The translations under genes and the position numbers were made by a program. Shown here one piece after another: positions 8,549 through 16,996 of a stretch of DNA of 64,000 nt (within the stretch, counting starts at the first letter, position 1; each line of letters begins with the position of its first letter). This DNA is from Acidobacteriota bacterium (GTDB lineage Bacteria; Acidobacteriota; Blastocatellia; Pyrinomonadales; Pyrinomonadaceae), in contig JADJBB010000002.1 of NCBI GenBank assembly GCA_016703965.1, forward strand, positions 124,001 to 188,000. Reading direction: 5' to 3'. The notes under the pieces were generated by a model, which saw only the letters and a list, made by a program, of their open reading frames with translations, was not told where the DNA came from and searched no databases.

Positions 8549-9019
8549 TTACTCATCATCATTGCGTGACAGCAGCGGCCTATGATCCGGATCGCTCTTT
8601 TGAGGCGAATAGATCTGCGACGAAATTCTGAAAAACTGAACAAATCCGATTATCGACCCGAGGACGATACCAATGACGATCCCATAGGGAGAACTGCCGA
8701 GAAGCAGATCAGCAAACCATCCGAGAAGCAGCATAAATGCTACCGAACCGAAAAAAACAACTCCGGCCGACCATGCCAAACCACTTTTGCGGATCGTCTG
8801 CTCTGTACTATCGGGAGTATAAGAAACGGGTATGAACGGAGCTTCAAACGGTTTCGCGGACGGGCCCTCGACCGGTTCGGCGAACGGATCTGCGAAGGGC
8901 GACGCTTCCGGTAAAGCGAGCGGCGGAACATCGGCCGTGGCCGCGAACGGCGCATTTTCGTCGGGCCACAAGTCGTAGGGCGAGGCTTTTGTTTCTTCTG
9001 TCAGTTTTGATTCCGTCAT
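8549..9019 (-). CDS. AtpZ/AtpI-family F0 accessory protein
   Basis: A 156-residue protein: an acidic, Pro/Ala-rich N-terminal half (residues 1-75, no predicted fold) and two membrane helices (about 82-106 and 112-132) with GWFADLLLGSSPYGIVIG between them, the pattern of the small 'putative F0F1-ATPase subunit' (AtpZ) family. The ATG at 9019 is preferred over an upstream TTG and lies 4 bp after the glycosyltransferase stop. It begins the AtpZ-AtpI-atpB-atpE series. Confidence 0.72.
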   Translation of the reverse strand: MTESKLTEETKASPYDLWPDENAPFAATADVPPLALPEASPFADPFAEPVEGPSAKPFEAPFIPVSYTPDSTEQTIRKSGLAWSAGVVFFGSVAFMLLLGWFADLLLGSSPYGIVIGIVLGSIIGFVQFFRISSQIYSPQKSDPDHRPLLSRNDDE

Positions 9020-9023
9020 TACG

Positions 9024-10229
9024 CTAATCCGCAATAATGACAGTTTCGGTTGGCGATTTCAATTCGTAAACCGTTCCGCGCCATTTCATCCGGCGCGAAG
9101 CCAATGCGGCCGTGCAGTTGTAAAGAAAGATCGCGGGCGACAATATCCACAGTGTGTTCTGCGTCCAGACCTGTTTCTTCAGAGCGTCATGGGTATCGGT
9201 CAATACAAGTTTCACGGCGTTCAATCGCAGCCATGCTTTACCTGTGCTGCAAACCGCTATGAGAAGAATGGTCGCGAGAGCGGCGTAAACAGGATAGCCA
9301 TTCTGGTGGGCGAATACGACGATCAGAAAAGATGCGATCAACACTCCGTTAAACAGGGCGGAGCCGAAAAACGACAATAGCCAGAGCGGCGTGGCATAAA
9401 CACGCGTGATCTTCATCTGCCGCGTGGTGAATTCAATCATTTCTGAAAATGAACAATCTTCGACAGAAGCTGTCAGAGCCTGCGGAACGAATAAAATGGG
9501 CAATTTGGCCTCATTCATCGCACGTGTAACTGCAAAATCGTCCGAAAGAGTGCCCTCCCAGCGATCACGCAAACTAAGCCTCTCGAATGTGTCGCGACGA
9601 ATCGCCATCGAGCCGCCCCAACAGAAATTTGACGCCGTGTTAGGGCCGAGAGCGGACGCGATCGAAGCATTCCACGCCGAGCGAAGCTCGGACGCAAAAT
9701 TTGGTTTCTTGGCAATGAACCACCGATAGCCAGTTGCCGCTCCAACATTCTCATTCGCGAGAGGAGCGACAAGAGATCGCAGCCATCCGGACGACGGCCG
9801 AGCATCAGAATCCACAAAGACAAACGCCTGTGATTCAGGCGACGCATGAAGAACTGCCTCACGAAGATTCTCGACCTTTTGGCTGGAGGTTTTTGCTTTG
9901 TTGGCGATCACCACCTTGGAGTTTACCCAGTCGCGATCGCTCCCTGTTCGGGCTCGATCTATGACCGTTGCGGCTGGATCGTTTTTGTCATCAACGACAA
10001 AAACTACTTCATATTCTGGATAATCGAGTCTAAAGAGAGCTTCGAGATTGATGTCGAGCTCTGGATCGAGGCCTCGGCAAGGTGCGATGACCGTTACAAA
10101 AGGCGTAAATTCAGATCTTGGTTTTGCTAGTTCAGTTCTGAAAAACCGCAAATACTCGATCCCGCCGAGGAGCGACTTCGCACTTAAAAGCACCAAAATT
10201 CCAGCGAAAAGGTAAAAGACGAGGATCAT
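9024..10229 (-). CDS. Family 2 glycosyltransferase (ceramide-glucosyltransferase/HpnI-like)
   Basis: A 401-residue membrane-anchored GT-A enzyme. An N-terminal membrane helix (1-22) is followed by the catalytic domain with VTVIAPCRGLDPELDINLEAL, DSDARPS (metal-binding DxD-like) near residue 143, SDDFAVTR near 233 (acid/base region) and RQMKITR near 275 (in place of QxxRW), then three C-terminal membrane segments. This layout is that of GT21-like ceramide glucosyltransferases and hopanoid HpnI; the acceptor is unknown. Its start overlaps the end of waaA by 4 bp, suggesting a lipid or LPS role. Confidence 0.85.
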   Translation of the reverse strand: MILVFYLFAGILVLLSAKSLLGGIEYLRFFRTELAKPRSEFTPFVTVIAPCRGLDPELDINLEALFRLDYPEYEVVFVVDDKNDPAATVIDRARTGSDRDWVNSKVVIANKAKTSSQKVENLREAVLHASPESQAFVFVDSDARPSSGWLRSLVAPLANENVGAATGYRWFIAKKPNFASELRSAWNASIASALGPNTASNFCWGGSMAIRRDTFERLSLRDRWEGTLSDDFAVTRAMNEAKLPILFVPQALTASVEDCSFSEMIEFTTRQMKITRVYATPLWLLSFFGSALFNGVLIASFLIVVFAHQNGYPVYAALATILLIAVCSTGKAWLRLNAVKLVLTDTHDALKKQVWTQNTLWILSPAIFLYNCTAALASRRMKWRGTVYELKSPTETVIIAD

Positions 10230-11545
10230 TGCGGTTCGGCCGGTCTGAGCAGTGGGGCGAGATATTCGACGGTGCGGTTTACGGCTCCGCGATTGTGTTC
10301 CATGACGGTCAGCGCGTTCATTCCAAGTTCTGCAATCCTTTTTTCGTCGGCGAGAAGGACGGTCAATGTCTCAACGAATTTAGGCAAAATTTCCTTATCC
10401 GAGAGTTTGGGAAGCTGGATCAAAGCATCCTTTTCGAGGAATTCCGTAACCGCTGCTGTGAAATTAGTTGTATTTGAGCCGGTAATAATCGCCTTTCCGG
10501 CCGCTGCAGGTTCGTAAATGCTCTGGCCGCCGTGCGGGATCAGACTGCCGCCGACGAATACTATGTCGGCAAGCGGATACGCCGCCCTCAGCTCTCCGAT
10601 GCTGTCGAGCAGGATGATCTCCGCGGTTCTGTCATTTTCCGATGAAGGAGCCGAGCGCCGGGCCCACGAAAATCCTGTCTTCTCGATCAACGCGGCAACC
10701 TCCGCAAATCTTTCCGGGTGGCGCGGAGCGATCATTAGCCGCGGTAGCTTCGCTTCGGAGGTTTTCCAAACCTGTTTGAAGGCTTCGAGAACGTAGATTT
10801 CCTCAGGCGAGTGCGTGCTTGCTGCAATGATCAGCGGGGCGTCGGACGTTGAGCCAAACCGCTCTCGGAATTCAGTTGTCAGGCTCGCTTCCTGCTCGTC
10901 GAGGTTGTGATCGAATTTCAGATTCCCTGTCACCTTGACCTTGATCGCCCTGATCCCCAGTTTCATTAAACGCGTCGCGTCTGCGTTTTCCTGCATGAGA
11001 GCCAAGTCAAGGTACGCCAGGATGCGATGCATGAAATTCTTGATGTAATTATATCTGCGGAAAGATCGTTCCGAGAGGCGCCCGTTGACGATCGTGATAA
11101 CAGAGCCGAAATGGTTCGTCTCGCGAATGAAGTTGAACCATATCTCTGTCTCCATCAGCAGTACGATCGAAGGAGAAAGCCGCTTTAGCGAGCGGCGGAC
11201 AGTCGATTTCCAGTCAAACGGGAAATAGAAAACCAGCTCAGCAAGGTCGGCGAATGCGGTTTTCGCCAGTTCCTGTCCTGTTCGGGTGGTGGTCGAGACG
11301 ATGAGACGTGAATCGGGGAAATCTGCTTTGATCTTCAGAGCAAGTGGACGAGCGGCATTCGTTTCACCGACTGAAACGCAATGCAGCCAAACCACTTTCC
11401 TGCCGTCAGGCACAAGTCTCGGAACGAACCCCAATCGCTGCTTGAAGCCGGCGGCGTACTTACCATTGAATATCGCATCAAAAACAAACCGCGGAAGCAG
11501 TAAGATCGAAGCTAGCGTGAGTACAATGCCGTAAAGAAAAAACAT
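10226..11545 (-). CDS. waaA: 3-deoxy-D-manno-octulosonic acid (Kdo) transferase
   Basis: A 439-residue enzyme that transfers Kdo from CMP-Kdo to lipid A, at the inner face of the membrane. It shows an N-terminal membrane anchor, the conserved VWLHCVSVGETNAARPL motif, a METEIWFNF motif, GNLKFD and the C-terminal FVGGSLIPHGGQSIYEPAA nucleotide-sugar site. The ATG at 11545 is chosen over an upstream TTG because it begins directly with the anchor helix. Presence of waaA implies an LPS outer membrane. The downstream glycosyltransferase overlaps its stop. Confidence 0.95.
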   Translation of the reverse strand: MFFLYGIVLTLASILLLPRFVFDAIFNGKYAAGFKQRLGFVPRLVPDGRKVVWLHCVSVGETNAARPLALKIKADFPDSRLIVSTTTRTGQELAKTAFADLAELVFYFPFDWKSTVRRSLKRLSPSIVLLMETEIWFNFIRETNHFGSVITIVNGRLSERSFRRYNYIKNFMHRILAYLDLALMQENADATRLMKLGIRAIKVKVTGNLKFDHNLDEQEASLTTEFRERFGSTSDAPLIIAASTHSPEEIYVLEAFKQVWKTSEAKLPRLMIAPRHPERFAEVAALIEKTGFSWARRSAPSSENDRTAEIILLDSIGELRAAYPLADIVFVGGSLIPHGGQSIYEPAAAGKAIITGSNTTNFTAAVTEFLEKDALIQLPKLSDKEILPKFVETLTVLLADEKRIAELGMNALTVMEHNRGAVNRTVEYLAPLLRPAEPQ

Positions 11546-11553
11546 CACAAAAC

Positions 11554-11657
11554 AAGTTCCAGGTAGCAAAGTGCCAGAGATACAGTGTAATGGAAAAACG
11601 TCTAATAAGAGCGAATTCCTTAACTCTGTAACTCTGGCACTCTGCGGACCTTGAACT
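11554..11657. repeat. Intergenic palindromic element (GTGCCAGAG type)
   Basis: The arms at 11554-11595 and 11615-11657 are imperfect inverted copies about 42 bases long, with an uninterrupted core GTGCCAGAG and similar flanks (AAGTTCCAGG versus AGTTCAAGG; ATACAGTG versus TTACAGAG). It fills the whole gap between efp (stop at 11660) and waaA (start at 11545). Confidence 0.8.
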
Positions 11658-11659
11658 AA

Positions 11660-12223
11660 TTATTTAACTCGTTCGAGATATTTCGCCTCGGTCGGGTTAA
11701 CGCGGATCTTTTCGCCTTCGAGGATGAAGGGCGGAACCGAGACGGTAACTCCGTTTTCGAGGGTTGCGGGTTTGTTTGAATTCGAGGCGGTCGCTCCTTT
11801 CAGAGGCGGATCTGTGCGGGTAATGGTTAGATCCATTGTCGCAGGCAGTTCAACGCCGATCGGTGTGCCGTTATAAAACTCGACCTCGATCGTCAGGTTC
11901 GGCATCAGCCATTGAGCGGCATCGCCAAGTTCATCTTCGGTCAACTGAACCTGCTCGTAATTTTCATTGTTCATGAAGTGATGGTGCGAGCCGTCGGAAT
12001 ACAAGTACTCCATCTTCTGCTGATCGAGGGTTACTTTTTCGAGCGTGTCGTTCGAACGAAAGCGATATTCGAAAGAGTTTCCGGTGAGCAGATTTCGCAG
12101 CCGAGCCTGAACCATAGCCCGCAGATTGCCCGGCGTGTGGTGGTGAAATTCCATTACTCTGACCGGCACGCCCTCGTGCACGATTACCATTCCCTTTCTA
12201 ATATCGTTTGCTGAAAGTGCCAT
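11660..12223 (-). CDS. efp: Translation elongation factor P
   Basis: A 187-residue three-domain protein that rescues ribosomes stalled at polyproline. The family pattern is clear: ANDIRKGMVIVHEGVPVRV at the start, ARLRNLLTGNSFEYRFRS and the C-terminal VPPFILEGEKIRVNP. At the tip of domain I, where E. coli has PGKGQ with the modified Lys34, this protein reads PGNLRAM, so the tip residue is Asn33 with an Arg two residues later. No EF-P modification gene (epmA/epmB or earP) is in the window. It is a single gene flanked by a palindromic element. Confidence 0.95.
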   Translation of the reverse strand: MALSANDIRKGMVIVHEGVPVRVMEFHHHTPGNLRAMVQARLRNLLTGNSFEYRFRSNDTLEKVTLDQQKMEYLYSDGSHHHFMNNENYEQVQLTEDELGDAAQWLMPNLTIEVEFYNGTPIGVELPATMDLTITRTDPPLKGATASNSNKPATLENGVTVSVPPFILEGEKIRVNPTEAKYLERVK

Positions 12224-12322
12224 AAATACCTATCTGATCTCCGTTATGTTAATAATGCGTTTGAACACAAAAGAGTTAGTTTAGTGAGGGCGCCCGTGTT
12301 TTGTCTAGCGAGCCCGACGTTC

Positions 12323-12826
12323 CTATGATTTCTTGAACGGCAGCGGCGGCGGCTCTTCGCCCTCTTTCGGCGAGGATTTATTGAGACCGTCGTAGATCAT
12401 GATGATCTTGTCGATCCAGTCTTTTGCTTCGGCGTTTGCGGGATCATTCTTCAGTGCACGCCTGTAGTCGCCGAGCGCCGACGCGTATTGGCGAGCTTCG
12501 GTGAGGGCGGTCGCTCTTTTGTAATAAGCATCGCCAAGGGCTTTCGATGGTTTGCCGCCAGCAGCTTTTTCGGCCGACATGATCGCTGAATCGAATGCCG
12601 TCGTGTCGATCGGGTCGCCGCTTGCGGTCCATTTTGACTTCTCGCCTGATGCTGGTGGAGCGGTCTGGTTCGGAGTTTGGTTTTCAGTCGAATGTGCTAT
12701 TGCGGTCTGTGACTTTTCTGGTGACTTGGCGACAGTTGCACTATTGTCACTTTGGGCGATAGGCTTCGCTGCGTTACTGCAGCCAAAAGCGAAACATAAT
12801 GATAGACAAATAATTATTGATTTCAT
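12323..12826 (-). CDS. Putative TPR lipoprotein
   Basis: A 167-residue protein. Residues 1-16 form a short signal ending AFGC, close to a lipobox, so Cys16 may be lipid-modified. After a Ser/Thr/Pro-rich linker, residues ~85-140 contain a TPR-like helix pair (ALGDAYYKRATALTEARQ, then SALGDYRRALKNDPANAEAK). Such repeats bind proteins or peptides; the role is unknown. AAGGA upstream of the ATG serves as ribosome-binding site. Confidence 0.7.
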   Translation of the reverse strand: MKSIIICLSLCFAFGCSNAAKPIAQSDNSATVAKSPEKSQTAIAHSTENQTPNQTAPPASGEKSKWTASGDPIDTTAFDSAIMSAEKAAGGKPSKALGDAYYKRATALTEARQYASALGDYRRALKNDPANAEAKDWIDKIIMIYDGLNKSSPKEGEEPPPLPFKKS

Positions 12827-12841
12827 CGAGTTTTTCCTTAT

Positions 12842-12861
12842 TTACCTGCGGGCGAGGCAGG
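12842..12861. repeat. Short palindrome between two minus-strand genes
   Basis: ACCTGC (12844-12849) and GCAGGT (12857-12862) form a 6-bp stem with a 7-base loop, directly touching the stop codon of the water-dikinase-like gene. On the plus strand it is followed by a T-run, but both neighbours are on the minus strand, so a terminator role is doubtful. Confidence 0.45.
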
Positions 12862-14820
12862 TTATTTTTTTTCTATGTAGGGCCGAGATTGAACAATGTA
12901 GATCTTTCCGTTCAGGATTCCCCATTCAATATCCTGCTCTTTTTTTCCGTCAAATGCACTTCGAATGCTCATCGCCGCCTTGGCGAGCGACCGTGCCTGC
13001 AGGTCAGTTAAGACTCGTTTTTTTGCGCCGGCACATTTGTCAACAGTCACTTTGAGATCGCCATTCGTATCAAAGGCAAGGGCATTTTCCTGCTGGGAGA
13101 GAGTCATGACGATAACCGAATTCGATTTTGGATTGAACAAGATCTGTTCCGGAACGCCAGCATTATCTACGACCTTTGAATTGTGTCCGCAAACGGCGCT
13201 GATGTAGACCGCATCGCGGTTCCGCTCGTCGAATGGATCTTTCGTTATCATCACACCGCCTTTTTCCATATCTACGCCGAGTTGGATCAGCGCGGACATA
13301 TAGACGTCAGATTGGCTAACGTAATTTCGGACGCGAGCCTCGTAGGCCTCAAATTTCCAGAGCGACGCCCACACCTTTTTCACGGCATCGACCAGTTTGT
13401 CTTCGCTGACGACATTGGGAACGCTGGAATAGAGGCCCGCACCGCTAAAATTAGGCAGGTCCTCTGAGTTTGACGAACTTCGCACGAAAACCGGTCTGGA
13501 GCCCAATTGGGATTTCCATTTCGCGATTATCTCTTTGCTCAATTCGTCATCGAACTTTCCATTCTGGATCATGCTTCGATATTCGTCGAGCTTTTGGCGT
13601 CGGTATTTTGGATTATGAACAAAGTTCAGATCCTCGCCCAGGTCTTCCATTATTTTGTCGAAACCGTTCGATCTCATGAACGCTTCGTACCAGTAGAACG
13701 GAACAGTAAACCCGTCGGGTATCGTAACGCCGGGAACCTTTGTCCGGATCATCTCGCCGAGGTTGGCTGATTTGGATCCGTAGGTGATGCTGTCTTTCTT
13801 ACGCATTTCCGCTAATCCGGCCAATTTCTTCGTTTTCAAGTCGGCCGGCGGGATCTGCTGGTCCGGGGAGATAAATTGCGATCTGATCTCATCAGATGTC
13901 GCTCGCTCGAGTTTGTAATTTGTCAGGTTTGCTTCGAGCTTAAAGACGAACGTGTCATATTCTCGAAAAAGCTTGTCCGCATCCTTGATGTAAACGTTCG
14001 GTATGTTCCAGCCCTTGGCGAGGATGTTGATATGCGAAAGCGGTGACGACGGCTTGGCGATTATGATCCCGCGAACCGGCGGCAGCGAGATCGGGAGCTC
14101 TTTTAGGACGAGTATCTCGTTATCACCGATCTCTACAGTGTCATCGAGTTTGTCGATAATATGCAGACGACCGACGGCTTTGCCGGTGTTCAGGGCAAGA
14201 TATGCCTGATTGCGGTTCAGCTCATCCTGCAAAACCCGGTCAATACCGGTCGTAGCGGTCGCGTCTTCCTGACGGATTGAATTTGGCTTGAAGTAGATCT
14301 TCTGAAAGAACGTCTTCGCGATCGCGTCATTTGCGGCTTTGATAATATCAGCCGAGGCAAGGTCGCCCTCCCAGAGCTCCCACGTGTACTTTTCAACGGT
14401 TTTTTGCCAGGCGATGGTTCCGACGATGTAGCGCCGATCCTGATCGACGTAAATTGGTTTGAATACGTCTGCGCCACGCGGGACCAGATAAGTCGCCAGC
14501 AAAAAGTCTTTGTGAAATCTGAATTTCTGGGAATTAACGTAATAGACCTTGTTTTGTGCACGCCGATCGATGACGAACATCGTATGCGGCATTGCATATG
14601 GCGTTCCGGCGTGATAAACGCGCCTTATGCTGTCGAAATCAGCCTGAGACGCTACCTTCGCCAGAGAATTCTTAGGCGAATCCGGCTTGTGATCCATCGC
14701 GCCCTTTGGCTCACGGGTTGGTGACGGCTTACGGGACATTTGTCCGAAACCGGAGACGCAAAGAGCCGACAAAAACAAGGCAACCGTCAGGAAACGTGTA
14801 AAAGAATTTGAGCTCAGCAT
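12862..14820 (-). CDS. Secreted PEP/pyruvate-dikinase-like protein with glucan-water-dikinase domain order
   Basis: A 652-residue protein. Residues 1-27 are a signal peptide (ending SGFGQ). Residues ~60-200 are a unique domain. Residues ~225-300 are a phosphohistidine swivel domain with SPLSHINILAKGWNIPNVYI (candidate His263). From ~350 to the end is the PPDK N-terminal ATP-grasp domain (YGSKSANLGEM, VFVRSSSNSEDLPNFSGAG, and the final DIEWGILNGKIYIVQSRP). The PEP-binding barrel of PEP synthase is missing, and the swivel domain precedes the ATP-grasp domain, which is the order of plant glucan, water dikinases. A signal peptide on an ATP-using enzyme is odd. The substrate is unknown. Confidence 0.8.
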   Translation of the reverse strand: MLSSNSFTRFLTVALFLSALCVSGFGQMSRKPSPTREPKGAMDHKPDSPKNSLAKVASQADFDSIRRVYHAGTPYAMPHTMFVIDRRAQNKVYYVNSQKFRFHKDFLLATYLVPRGADVFKPIYVDQDRRYIVGTIAWQKTVEKYTWELWEGDLASADIIKAANDAIAKTFFQKIYFKPNSIRQEDATATTGIDRVLQDELNRNQAYLALNTGKAVGRLHIIDKLDDTVEIGDNEILVLKELPISLPPVRGIIIAKPSSPLSHINILAKGWNIPNVYIKDADKLFREYDTFVFKLEANLTNYKLERATSDEIRSQFISPDQQIPPADLKTKKLAGLAEMRKKDSITYGSKSANLGEMIRTKVPGVTIPDGFTVPFYWYEAFMRSNGFDKIMEDLGEDLNFVHNPKYRRQKLDEYRSMIQNGKFDDELSKEIIAKWKSQLGSRPVFVRSSSNSEDLPNFSGAGLYSSVPNVVSEDKLVDAVKKVWASLWKFEAYEARVRNYVSQSDVYMSALIQLGVDMEKGGVMITKDPFDERNRDAVYISAVCGHNSKVVDNAGVPEQILFNPKSNSVIVMTLSQQENALAFDTNGDLKVTVDKCAGAKKRVLTDLQARSLAKAAMSIRSAFDGKKEQDIEWGILNGKIYIVQSRPYIEKK

Positions 14821-14832
14821 ATTTACGGGAAA

Positions 14833-15504
14833 TTAGTTAGATGCCCGATCCGCACTCTGGCGTTTATCGGTGAAAAGAAAAGCATTGCGGAGCCCTTTCA
14901 GCGATCCTTCGCCGTTGATCGAGATATCCAGATCACGGACCAGGCCGTCCTTTAATCCGTAGATCCAGCCGTGGATCTCGAGTTCCTGTCCATGGTTCCA
15001 GGCATCCTGCACGATCGTGGTTTCACCAACGTTCTGCACCTGTTCGGCGACATTCAACATGCACAGGCGGTCGAGTTTCTCATTTGGGTCGTCGATGCCA
15101 TCGAGCAGGTTAGCGTGTAGATTGGCGGTGTCCTGGATATGCCGCAGCCAGTTATCGATCAGGCCGTGACGTTTTTGCTCCATTGCGGCCTGCACGCCGC
15201 CGCAGCCGTAATGGCCGCAAACGATTATGTGCTCGACCTGCAAAACCTCGACCGCGAATTGCAGAACCGAGAGGCAATTCATATCGGTATGGTTTACGAG
15301 ATTTGCAACATTGCGGTGGACAAATATCTCGCCCGACTTGAGGCCGACGATCATATTGGCAGAAACGCGGCTGTCGGAGCAGCCGATCCACAAGTATTTC
15401 GGATTCTGCTGGTCCGCGAGGTCGGAAAAAAAATTAGGATTTTCCTCAGTGATCTGCCTGGACCAACGCTTGTTGTTTTCGAGAAGATCGTCAATTCTTA
15501 TCAC
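14833..15504 (-). CDS. can: Beta-class carbonic anhydrase
   Basis: A 223-residue enzyme that interconverts CO2 and bicarbonate in the cytoplasm. All zinc-site residues are present: Cys42 and Asp44-Arg46 in CSDSR, and His98 and Cys101 in CGHYGCGG. The C-terminal WIYGLKDGLVRDL segment is typical of the Can/CynT group. The start is GTG at 15504, just after an in-frame stop, so the protein cannot begin earlier; AGGAAG lies unusually close to the GTG. It is 12 bp from the secreted dikinase-like gene. Confidence 0.95.
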   Translation of the reverse strand: MIRIDDLLENNKRWSRQITEENPNFFSDLADQQNPKYLWIGCSDSRVSANMIVGLKSGEIFVHRNVANLVNHTDMNCLSVLQFAVEVLQVEHIIVCGHYGCGGVQAAMEQKRHGLIDNWLRHIQDTANLHANLLDGIDDPNEKLDRLCMLNVAEQVQNVGETTIVQDAWNHGQELEIHGWIYGLKDGLVRDLDISINGEGSLKGLRNAFLFTDKRQSADRASN

Positions 15505-15526
15505 CTTCCTATCTTATCTGCTGAGG

Positions 15527-16783
15527 TCATTTACGCAAAATATCTTCGATCGCATCGCACGCGGCCGCAGTGCCGGTTTCTGAATCTACAATGCGTTTTA
15601 AGGCGGCGGCATTTGTCCGGTATTTTTCGTCGCTAAGTATCGACAGCAAGGCTCTTGCCGCCGTTTCGGCAGTGTAGCTGTCGCGATCAATGATCTCCGC
15701 GATCCCGGCTCGCCGGCACCTCGCCGCATTATCCGGCTGATCGTGGCTGAACGGAATGATCAAATGCGGCACACCGGCACGCAAAACCTGTCCGGTCGTT
15801 CCAACCCCAGCCTGATGAACAACACAGGCGGCCTTCGGGAAAACCTGTGAATACGGAGCAAAATCAAAGGCGACGACATTTTCGTCAAGCCCCGCGGGCA
15901 ATTTCTGATCCCGCCCATAAAGTAAAACAGCCCGGCGGCCCAACAGCTTCGCCGCTTTTGCACTCTCGTCAAAGAAATCCCGCGAATCCATCACCGCTGC
16001 CGAACCGAGCGTGAACACGATCGGCGGTTCGCCTTCGTCGAGAAAAGCTGCGAGTTCATCCGGCAGCCTCGACGTTTCGCTTTCGTCGTAGAAACAAAAT
16101 CCGGTCTGGATCGTCGGCGTAGGCCAATCGGGCTGAGGTTTCCCGATCGCCTCCGAAAACATCGCAAGATGCATTAACGGCGAGAATTTATTAGTAAATA
16201 TCGGATCGTGATCCGGATCGAGTCCGAGATCGCGTCGAAATTTCTTGTAAGGCTCATACCAACCGCTGATCGTCCAGCGCATTACGCGAAACAATTCGCG
16301 GTGAAAGACGGCAGGCAGTGGGCGGAGAAATTCCAGCCAAGGTACCTGCGGATAAACGTTTGGATCCTCGGACGAGAACATGCACAGCGGCGAAAGGCTA
16401 GTGGTGATCCATTTGATGCCGGTTTTTTCCGCGATCGACGCGGCGGTATAAACGATCTCGCCATTGAGAAACACGTCCGCACCCTCAACCGCCGCGAGCA
16501 TATCATCGTACATGTCGCGAACATTCGGCAGGATGATCTCGCGAATGACCATCTCAGGCCCGGTCGAGGCGTCCATCGTTTTGCGGATCAATTCGCTGTC
16601 AGTCGGGTCGAGATCGGGACGAAGCGGTGCGAATTCGAGGCCGTTATCGACGATCTTCTCGCGGTAGCCTTGCCAGGTATTGATGACGACGCTGTGGCCG
16701 CGGTGGCGTAATTCGCGGCCGAGAGCGATCATCGGATGCAAATCCCCCAGCGAGCCCATCGTTGATAGAACAATTCTCGCCAT
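15527..16783 (-). CDS. GT1/GT28-type glycosyltransferase
   Basis: A 418-residue GT-B enzyme. The N-terminal motif STMGSLGDLHPMIALGREL is typical of macrolide, sterol and rhamnolipid glycosyltransferases, and the C-terminal donor site is clear in VVHQAGVGTTGQVLRAGVPH followed by PFSHDQPDNAARC. It lacks membrane segments and probably acts at the cytoplasmic membrane face on a lipid or small-molecule acceptor. Neighbours do not reveal the acceptor. Confidence 0.88.
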   Translation of the reverse strand: MARIVLSTMGSLGDLHPMIALGRELRHRGHSVVINTWQGYREKIVDNGLEFAPLRPDLDPTDSELIRKTMDASTGPEMVIREIILPNVRDMYDDMLAAVEGADVFLNGEIVYTAASIAEKTGIKWITTSLSPLCMFSSEDPNVYPQVPWLEFLRPLPAVFHRELFRVMRWTISGWYEPYKKFRRDLGLDPDHDPIFTNKFSPLMHLAMFSEAIGKPQPDWPTPTIQTGFCFYDESETSRLPDELAAFLDEGEPPIVFTLGSAAVMDSRDFFDESAKAAKLLGRRAVLLYGRDQKLPAGLDENVVAFDFAPYSQVFPKAACVVHQAGVGTTGQVLRAGVPHLIIPFSHDQPDNAARCRRAGIAEIIDRDSYTAETAARALLSILSDEKYRTNAAALKRIVDSETGTAAACDAIEDILRK

Positions 16784-16786
16784 CGA

Positions 16787-16996
16787 TCAATTTTCTTCCT
16801 CAATGGGCTCGGGCGTCTCGCTGGCTTTTCGCTCCTCAAGCCGTGCTTTGATCTGGAAACGCATCCCGATAAAATAGCTGCACACCGCGAAGACGACGGA
16901 CGCGAACGCCCAATCAAAATTGTCGCTCCACAAAAAATAAGCGGCGATTCCACCGAGGATCACCGCGAGTATTTGAAAAATTCTATCCATGATCAT
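16787..16996 (-). CDS. Small two-helix membrane protein
   Basis: A 69-residue protein with two hydrophobic helices (about 6-22 and 28-46) and a charged C-terminal tail ending in PEPIEEEN. The ATG at 16996 overlaps the stop of the DUF4349 gene (ATGA); a second Met at 16990 is possible. The family is not recognised. The coupling to the lipoprotein gene and conserved topology make it a credible gene. Confidence 0.7.
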   Translation of the reverse strand: MIMDRIFQILAVILGGIAAYFLWSDNFDWAFASVVFAVCSYFIGMRFQIKARLEERKASETPEPIEEEN

